The position numbers and the translations under genes are program-made. Of a DNA stretch of 64,000 nucleotides, positions 58,109-64,000 are shown piece by piece. The notes beneath the pieces are model-generated. The model was not told the origin of the DNA. It was given only the letters and a program-made list of their open reading frames with translations, and did not search any database. Location: NCBI GenBank assembly GCA_050084985.1, contig JBITNC010000001.1, positions 163,866,001 through 163,930,000 on the forward strand, in the 5' to 3' direction. Every line of letters starts with the position of its first letter. Position 1 is the first letter of the stretch. This DNA is from Nageia nagi. Its lineage: Eukaryota; Pinophyta.

Positions 58109-59220
58109 TTACGTTGAAGAATTTCTCTCATGGAGTGACTTATCTACATCAATATTTAACCAACTTGGTGTAATTAACGAGTCATCTAGATCATCAACAT
58201 CCTCATTAGAAGCAGATTCCTCAAGAAGTTCATTGAACTTAATATCCTTTGAAATGAACACTCCTTTGTAGGATGGAGAGTATATCCTGTAGCCTTTATG
58301 TTGACTTTCATAACCCATAAAGATGCATTTTTTAGCTCTTTTATCTAACTTTTTCCTTTCGACAACATCATTTTGCTGAGGAGTGTAAGGAATCGTAAAT
58401 AGCCTCTTGATTCCATACTTAAAACAATAGTCATTGAACTCATTTTTATTATATTCTCCTCCATTATTTGATCTCAACATCTTGATTTTAAGGTTAGTCT
58501 AATTTTCAACTAAGGCTTTAAATTTATTAAAACTCTCAAAGGTTTGATCCTTGTGCTCAAATAGATAACCAAAGGTCATTCTATTAAAGTCATCGATGAA
58601 GGTCAAGATGTAGGATGCTCCTCCAAGTGACGTAGTTTGAAATAAACCCATCAAATTTGAATACGTAACTTAAAGAGATTGAGATGTCATCATTTTATTA
58701 TCCTTTTTGAACCTTTATCTATCCATCTTTTTTAAGATATAGTTCTCACATAGACCAATTGAAGGTGAAATTGAAGGCAAACTTTCCACAAGTTCTTAGT
58801 AATTCATGACTTGAATACTCTTATGGTTAAAGTGTTCTAAATAATGATGCCAAAGATTGCCTCTAGAACACACATTTGTAGTAAGACACATCTTTGTTGG
58901 AACTTGATCCATTATGTAAATGTCATCTTTCACTGACCCTTTAACCAATGTGGCAAGTCCTTTCTTAATACACTAGGATTGTGAGTCGAACTCAAACGAG
59001 TACCCTTTTCTTGCAACTTGGATCATGGAGAGAAGGTTCATCCTAAGCTTAGGAATAAAGAGAACATATTCAAAAATCATTCCATGAATCAACACACTCC
59101 CAATTCTTTGGACTTCAAGGATAGAATTATTGCCTATCATAACTGCATCTTTTTTATACTTATGAAAATTTTCAAACTTATCTTTTTCAAATCATAGGTG
59201 ATTAGTGCAACTAGAGTCAA
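58109..59220 (-). pseudogene. Copia C protease remnant and integrase
   Basis: Minus-strand 58109-58480 reads MLRSNNGGEYNKNEFNDYCF and IPYTPQQNDVVERK, then jumps to KLDKRAKKCIFMGYESQHKG: relative to element A about 75 codons of the integrase are deleted. Upstream (58490-59220) decayed text of the integrase core and GAG-pre-integrase can be followed on the same strand, with the protease expected near 59200. Confidence 0.8.
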
Positions 59221-59224
59221 TAAT

Positions 59225-59682
59225 CTAATCAATCAAAAAGGAACGAGACATGGAGTAGAGCGCAATAGTAAATCTAACTTTTATATTCTTCTTGCCTTTG
59301 AAATTCTTTACATTTCCATTACCTTTATTCTTTTCTTCCCTTTTCTTTTTGAAATAATCAATTTTTTTGTGACCATGGATCCCATAAAAGTTACAATTTC
59401 CATTGAACTTTGCCTTGAAATTTGGTTTGCTTACCTTGCCTTTTCCATCTCTTTGCTTGAAGTAGTTGTTGTTATTGTTGTTGTTGCCCCTTTTCTCAAA
59501 ACTTTTGAAGGAAAAAGGATAAGATTTCTTATGATAATTGAACTTCTTGAATGGAGTTTTGGTTGCTTCTAGAGCAACATTATTATCCTTTGGAGAAGAG
59601 ATCAACACCTTTTTGTTAAGAGTTTTCTCATGCTTCAGAAGGAGCCTATAAAGATTTTCAAGGGAGAAGAATTTTTCTTCAT
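59225..59682 (-). pseudogene. Copia C gag (N-terminally deleted)
   Basis: Open for 156 codons in minus orientation. It begins HEEKFFSLENLYRLLLKHEK directly after the primer site, matching the middle of the A gag (SLENLSRLLLKHEK), so the leader and the first half of gag are missing. An Asn run and FKAKFNGNCNFYGIHGHKKI follow, a zinc knuckle with only one of its Cys left. Not functional. Confidence 0.85.
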
Positions 59683-59696
59683 GCTTTGATACCAAA

Positions 59697-60179
59697 TGAA
59701 GGGATTGAAATATAACTAAAATAATCCTAAACTACTAATAACTCATGGAAGCTCATACTAAGATCAAGATAACCCAAGAAGACAATCTTACAAATTAACT
59801 CAAGATGTAAAGTGGTTCCTCCAAGTAGGAGTACATCCACTAACTAGATCTCACTTCATTCACAAATTCTTCTACTTCACCTCCTAATCACTATCATAGA
59901 GTATAACTTTACTTCACAATTTGGTTTATGATCACAAAGAAGGGCCTTATATTTATAGGCCAAAATCCAACTTTGGATCACCTTTTAACCAATGTATAAA
60001 GACATGACATGGAACACCCTTTTACCCAAGGGGCATACTCATGACATGGAGTGTAGAAAAAGTTACATTATCATACTCACTTAAATATTTAAGGTATCTA
60101 ATGACACCATTAACTATTAGTGAATTTACAAAGAGGATTATTACAAAACCTGTACAATGATGCATTATACATTCCAACA
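59697..60179 (-). repeat. Copia C 5' LTR
   Basis: 483 bp; in minus orientation it begins TGTTGGAATGTATAATGC and ends ATCCCTTCA two bases before the primer site. It aligns with 55477-55959 over the full length. Confidence 0.92.
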
Positions 60180-60709
60180 CATCTAAGAGTTAATCAAATA
60201 CAGTCGTAGCATAGTTAGATCTCATTTATTATATTTTTATTTGATGCATTTGACTTATTCATACTTCCATGTATGCAACGTTGAGCACTTTAACATTATT
60301 TTTCTTGTACAAATGAGTCATTGGCATTCTAGGACTATTATTAAGGTGTTATGCTTTATTAATGTGTTCTTGGATGTGATGTTGGCTTGTAGTGGAGGTA
60401 TTTTGCTTAAGTAGTATATTGTTTGATTTTTTGGCATAGAGTATGACCTATTTTATACCCTAGATCAATTTGTGGTATGCCGAGGAGCATTATATGATAT
60501 TAATTTTGTATTTTCATAGATAATTTCTATATTGAGAATATTTTGGGATTTTACATATTTACCCCATGAGTTGGTCATCCAATATTATTTTGGGAGTCTA
60601 ATGGTTATATAAATTAGGATATGTCATATTCAATTACTAAAAGTTGAAAATGAGCTTCTTTGAATAGGAAGATAGAGTTATATTAAGAGGCATCCATCCT
60701 ATACATCCA

Positions 60710-60991
60710 TTGATGGTTTTGAATAAGTTGGAAAACACCTATGAATATCTTCTAAGAGAAAGTTTTTCCATTATCCATGAAACTTTTTCAAGCAAGTATC
60801 ATAATGAAAAACTAAGTTTTAGAAGAGGGAAACCTTGGTTAAAGAAGGGCAAAAATATGACTAGATCATTTAGGCCTTCAACCACATTTGGCAACCAACA
60901 AGCAAGACATCTTATAGGTGATAAAGATAGCTTTGGTAGCAACACTATAAGGAAAATTTTGTTAGTAATAAAGTCCTTATATTTACATTAG
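60710..60991 (+). CDS. Small hypothetical frame between two elements
   Basis: 93 codons starting MMVLNKLENTYEYLLRESFS with a basic middle (WLKKGKNMTRSFRP). No family recognised. It lies between the chromovirus 3' LTR and copia E and may be a retrotransposon remnant. Confidence 0.2.
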   Translation: MMVLNKLENTYEYLLRESFSIIHETFSSKYHNEKLSFRRGKPWLKKGKNMTRSFRPSTTFGNQQARHLIGDKDSFGSNTIRKILLVIKSLYLH

Positions 60992-61036
60992 TTTGGACAA
61001 TAGTCATATTAGCTTGGATAGAATCCATGGGTAGCC

Positions 61037-61525
61037 TGTTAGAATTTGTAATGAAATATTGTGAATATCTAAACTCCTTGTAAATTCAATTAATCACTTA
61101 AAGGTATGTAGATACCTTAAGTGATTAATAGAATTCTTTAATATGTAGACTTTGACTTTACCAAAGGAGTTAGTTGGTAGGTTGAAGTTTGGTGGTATAT
61201 TTAATGTAACCCTAACCTTACCCTTGGGTTAAAGGAAGGTTAGGGAGGTGCTCTCAACCTATAAATAGAGGGCCTCTCCTCATGTAAACATATCTAAGTT
61301 TTGAGTAAAATTACTCTACTTGGTTGTGTAGGAGAGAGCTAGAGAATAGTTGTAAGAGAGACATAGATTTGAGAATAAGAGAACTAGTTGTGGATGTACT
61401 CCCAAGGAGGGAGGAACCACATTATATTGATGTGTTATCTTGAGTGATTGTGTTATCTTGTGTACACTTGAGTTTCCTAGTCTAAGGTCCTAGAGGATTT
61501 GTTTAGATCTAATTCAAATCCTTCA
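61037..61525 (+). repeat. Copia E 5' LTR
   Basis: 489 bp from TGTTAGAATTTGTAATG to AAATCCTTCA. It contains CTATAAATAG near 61259, the family segment ACTCCCAAGGAGGGAGGAACC near 61400, and is followed by TGGTAATAAAC at 61528, a decayed primer site. Confidence 0.88.
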
Positions 61526-61729
61526 ATTGGTAATAAACAAAATAAAATATCTATATATATTTTTAGTTTCAATCAAAAATATATATATTTTAAATCTATT
61601 TAAACTATAATTAAAAAATATATGTATATTTTATTTTATAGTTTAAATTCGTTTACAATATAAAAGGGCAAATCAATAAATTTATTATGGTCACGATAAA
61701 TAAATTAAAACCATATAAATTTATTAAAA

Positions 61730-62515
61730 CCTGGGGCGGGCACTTTATTATGTCACTAATAAAAATTAATTCGAATACATTTGGGGGGGTCACGTTACGT
61801 GGGAAGCGCCTCTGGTGGCTCCTCCCGCCCACCTCCGCGCACGCTCCTCCTGCCCGTCTCATGGTCGACCTACCCTGCAACCTTCCCCACGTCAGGCAGA
61901 TAGCTTGGCACACAACGACTCTGCTGCCCACTGATTGCTGGCTATCCACACAACGGATACGTTGAAACTATCCGTGAGTTGTTCGATCTGCTGCATGCTC
62001 CAGACTGCGTTTCCCTGATGCATGGTGTCGACAGCCACAGTTTCTTGGATTGTAAATGCATGATGCAAACCACGAATTCCATGGACTGTAAATGCCCGTA
62101 GGATAAGCACAAAACGGCTACGTTGCAAGGCTTCTCCCATTGTTTGACAAGCTGCCTGCTTCGGACACAGTTTCCTGCACTGTAATGATAGCCGAATCTG
62201 CACAAACTGGATCCAATCTTGTTCCATGCACTGGTCGACGGATATGCATGCAACCAAATGATAGACTGCCATGTTCATAGGATATGCACGAAACCTGCAT
62301 GTGGTCAGTGGAATGTTCACTGACCCCCTTCGTGGCTATATAAGGCTTCACGAAATGCATTTTTTACTTATTGTTTTGACTTTTAATCCCTACCACCTCC
62401 GCCCGCGCTTCTGCCGCCCCGCTAGTCTGCGTTGGCTCACCCCTACCCACACGTTTACCGCCTCCTCGCCGACTTTGGCCCCTAGGAGCCTTTGGTCACT
62501 CGCCTGCCTCAATTT
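61730..62515. other. GC-rich island in the leader of copia E with a TATA box
   Basis: This block is far richer in GC and CpG than any other part of the window except the peroxidase gene. It has several overlapping frames on both strands, mostly because stop codons are rare in GC-rich DNA; none shows a known domain. A perfect TATATAAGG box lies at 62337-62345 (plus). Short phrases recur (GTAAATGC after GGAYTGTAA at about 62049 and 62088; ATATGCAYG near 62240 and 62281). It looks like captured promoter and 5' sequence of a host gene, but the source is not identified. Confidence 0.5.
62337..62345 (+). promoter_or_regulatory. TATA box in the GC-rich island
   Basis: GGCTATATAAGGCTTCACG matches the plant TATA consensus well and is placed at the 3' side of the island. 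No coding exon can be linked to it. Confidence 0.4.
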
Positions 62516-63254
62516 TTTTTGTTTCACACATCACTTTGAGGTGTTTATTTTTTTTTATCTCTCTTCCCTCTTAAAACATTTTTTTCCTCTCCTTACCATT
62601 AAAATAACTACAAGCATTAATTTCAGTCAAACCTAGTTGGATAAAAGTTTTTCCAAAAAGGAGGCTAATTTAAAACTACTTGCATATTTTCAATGCACCA
62701 TTGGCAACGTATACTCTCATTGGTGAGAAGAAAAAGGGGGGGAGTCATATTTTTCAACCCCAAAGCATTTAATTGTTTATTGACTTAGGAATTTTTTTAA
62801 TCCATAAGGTAGACAAAGCATTACCAAGCATTTAAAATAGGAGTATGGGTCTCCTATTCCAACTTGCACACTTATTCTTCTTAGGCATTTTTTTTTTTTC
62901 CTTGCTTCCAAGTCAATTGCTCCCATTAAATGCCCTTAGGAGTACTTAGACTATTTCTAATATTCTACTCCCCATTGCATGTTTAATTTAAGTGCAAATG
63001 CAATCTCTAAGCATAGTTAAAAGGGATAAAACTTTAAGTAACAAGGGGGGGCCTTGGTATAATTTTTTTTTACTTAAATTTTATCTAGATGTTGCATATG
63101 ATGCATGTATCTTATTTGAAGAATAAAACATGCTTAGGACTTAAATTTTTAATGCATGATGCATGCTTACTTAAATTTTTAAGTCGTGATATACTAAGTA
63201 GGACTTAGTTCTTTGTTTAATTCATTAAGTGCTTGAATAAATTAAGAAAAATAT

Positions 63255-63985
63255 GAACAATGTAAAAGTCCTTTAGGGGTTAGAACAAAACCCATTGGAC
63301 TCAATTTTTGGCCTCTTAAGGTTTCAAGTTTGTGTGGATGGAGTATTTTTCACTTTACTTTATATTTTTTGCACATTTGCTTATAGTTGCAATACGCAAA
63401 AATGTGAAAAGTAACCCCTAAAATGAATACATCCGCACGTATTTTCCACAACATGACTTGTTTGGGGAGCCATGAGGTGAGGACAGGGCAGACTGGAGCC
63501 CTTTTAGTCCGAAGAACTGAGTGGTGGTAAGTCCGTCTTAATTTCCCCTAAGACCTCTGTTGGATTGGACATAACTCTATTAGGTGGACAGGCATGTGTG
63601 TAGTGATACCACATGTCCGCACGTCCATTTAGGGATTATCCTGATAACCTAGGAGGAAAACTGAAACCCTTAATCAAGATAATTAAAATGGTCGGTCCAA
63701 GATACATCAGATCCTTGGAAAATAGTAGGTACTTCTCCTTGTGAGAGTATATCACTGACCAAGGTGAACTGGTTGAGGACTAGTAGTACCTGGGCTCCAC
63801 CTTGCGGGCATCCAGGTGAAGGCCTAATTCTATACAAGAAAACAACCCCAACTTTATCCTTCTATAGATCGTGGTGAATGAGTTTACACATGTGGGACAT
63901 GCTTGCTTATTAGATGTTTTATATGTATAGATGGAAAAATTGTAAAAGTTTGCATTCTTATTTGCATATTTTTTTTTTTGTAGCA
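63255..63985 (+). other. Conserved 5' leader of copia E, with acceptor-like end
   Basis: It aligns with 15330-16212 of element A over most of its length and keeps many exact phrases (see that entry). It ends in a long T tract and TTTGTAG before CAATGG. Confidence 0.75.
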
Positions 63986-64000
63986 ATGGTTGAAACCTTC

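Larger units (their letters stand above)
55472..60184 (-). mobile_element. Ty1/copia element C (minus strand), perfect target duplication
   Basis: The element spans 55477-60179 and is flanked by CATCT on both sides (55472-55476, 60180-60184). LTRs are equal in length, the primer site TGGTATCAAAGC (59683-59694, minus) is intact, and the 3' end has a purine tract near 55960-55975. It is of the A/E family but lacks the long leader and the gag N-terminus: the primer site is followed at once by internal gag text. It lies inside the chromovirus 3' LTR, so it is younger than that element. Confidence 0.92.
52055..60555 (+). mobile_element. Internally deleted Ty3/gypsy chromovirus with nested copia
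   Basis: 5' LTR 52055-53460, primer-site remnant TGGTATTAGATC at 53462, about 1.04 kb of internal DNA, purine tract AAGAGGGGAGG (54487-54497), and 3' LTR 54501-60555 split by copia C at 55477-60179. Without the nested element the 3' LTR is about 1.35 kb. The flanks CATTC and TATTT would be a target duplication with two C-to-T type changes; this is weak. Only integrase-end and chromodomain text plus an N-terminal frame remain inside. Confidence 0.85.
54501..60555 (+). repeat. Chromovirus 3' LTR, interrupted
   Basis: It begins TGTAACATCCTC at 54501 after the purine tract and ends TTTTACA at 60555. Copia C occupies 55477-60179. The two halves together align with the 5' LTR. Confidence 0.85.
61037..64000 (+). 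mobile_element. 5' part of Ty1/copia element E, running off the window
   Basis: A 5' LTR, decayed primer site, long leader and the first codons of gag are in the window. The gag ATG at 63986 follows a T-rich tract and TTTGTAG, as in element A. The element is of the A/C family by its LTR and leader. The leader carries a GC-rich block at 61730-62515 that neither A nor C has. Confidence 0.8.

Noticed and set aside
59198-59572. Plus-strand 124-codon hydrophobic frame
   Set aside because: It is the complement of the copia C gag; Asn and Lys codons read backwards give Val, Leu and Phe.
61892-62360. Overlapping minus-strand frames of 80-142 codons in the copia E leader
   Set aside because: Three frames overlap one another and none has a recognisable motif; GC-rich DNA with few stops is enough to explain them.

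Overview
The window is nuclear DNA of a seed plant with a large, repeat-dominated genome. Evidence: AT-rich sequence, Arabidopsis-type TTTAGGG-like repeats at the left edge, a spliced class III plant peroxidase gene, and layer upon layer of decayed LTR retrotransposons primed by initiator-Met tRNA. The low gene density, long old elements and peroxidase sequence fit a gymnosperm best, but that is inference. Only one protein-coding host gene looks largely intact: a peroxidase of the Arabidopsis PRX42 type at 47629-49029.

Layout. 1-350 degenerate telomere-like repeats; 587-2190 broken multi-exon gene resembling plant En/Spm accessory transposase genes; 2191-3035 minisatellites; 3026-3416 integrase end of a Ty3/gypsy element; 4080-7745 a very long broken coding stretch of unknown family with coiled-coil text; 9650-13191 decayed Ty1/copia element D1 split by a solo LTR (10974-11813); 13192-21522 full-length but dead copia element A; 21833-28685 a peroxidase pseudogene split by a compound insertion (copia B, an inverted LTR piece, minus-strand gag-only copia F); 28929-29735 an array of short palindromes; 29740-42397 mostly decayed repeats with gypsy gag and LTR pieces; 42398-47330 copia D2 carrying a 5'-truncated LINE; 47629-49029 the peroxidase; 50231-50400 a foldback MITE; 51180-52052 gypsy protease pieces; 52055-60555 an internally deleted chromovirus whose 3' LTR holds minus-strand copia C (55477-60179); 61037-64000 the 5' end of copia E.

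The main organising fact is a direct segmental duplication. The block [copia D fragment - peroxidase - 3' flank] occurs twice, at about 10000-39745 and 43335-49990. Both copies of D share the same deletion removing the reverse transcriptase YVDD region, so D was dead before the duplication. The left peroxidase then lost almost all CpG sites, both signature residues of the active site region and its frame, and took several insertions. The right copy stayed open but gained a 70-bp exonic tandem duplication that changes its C-terminus and a second tandem duplication in intron 2 that copies a splice donor. Each insertion into one block can be checked against the empty site in the other.

No CRISPR, tRNA, rRNA or prokaryotic-type system was seen. 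The least explained structures are the palindrome array, the conserved 5' leader shared by copia A and E (with a splice-acceptor-like end just before gag), the GC-rich island captured in the leader of E, and the long unknown reading frame at 4-7.7 kb.
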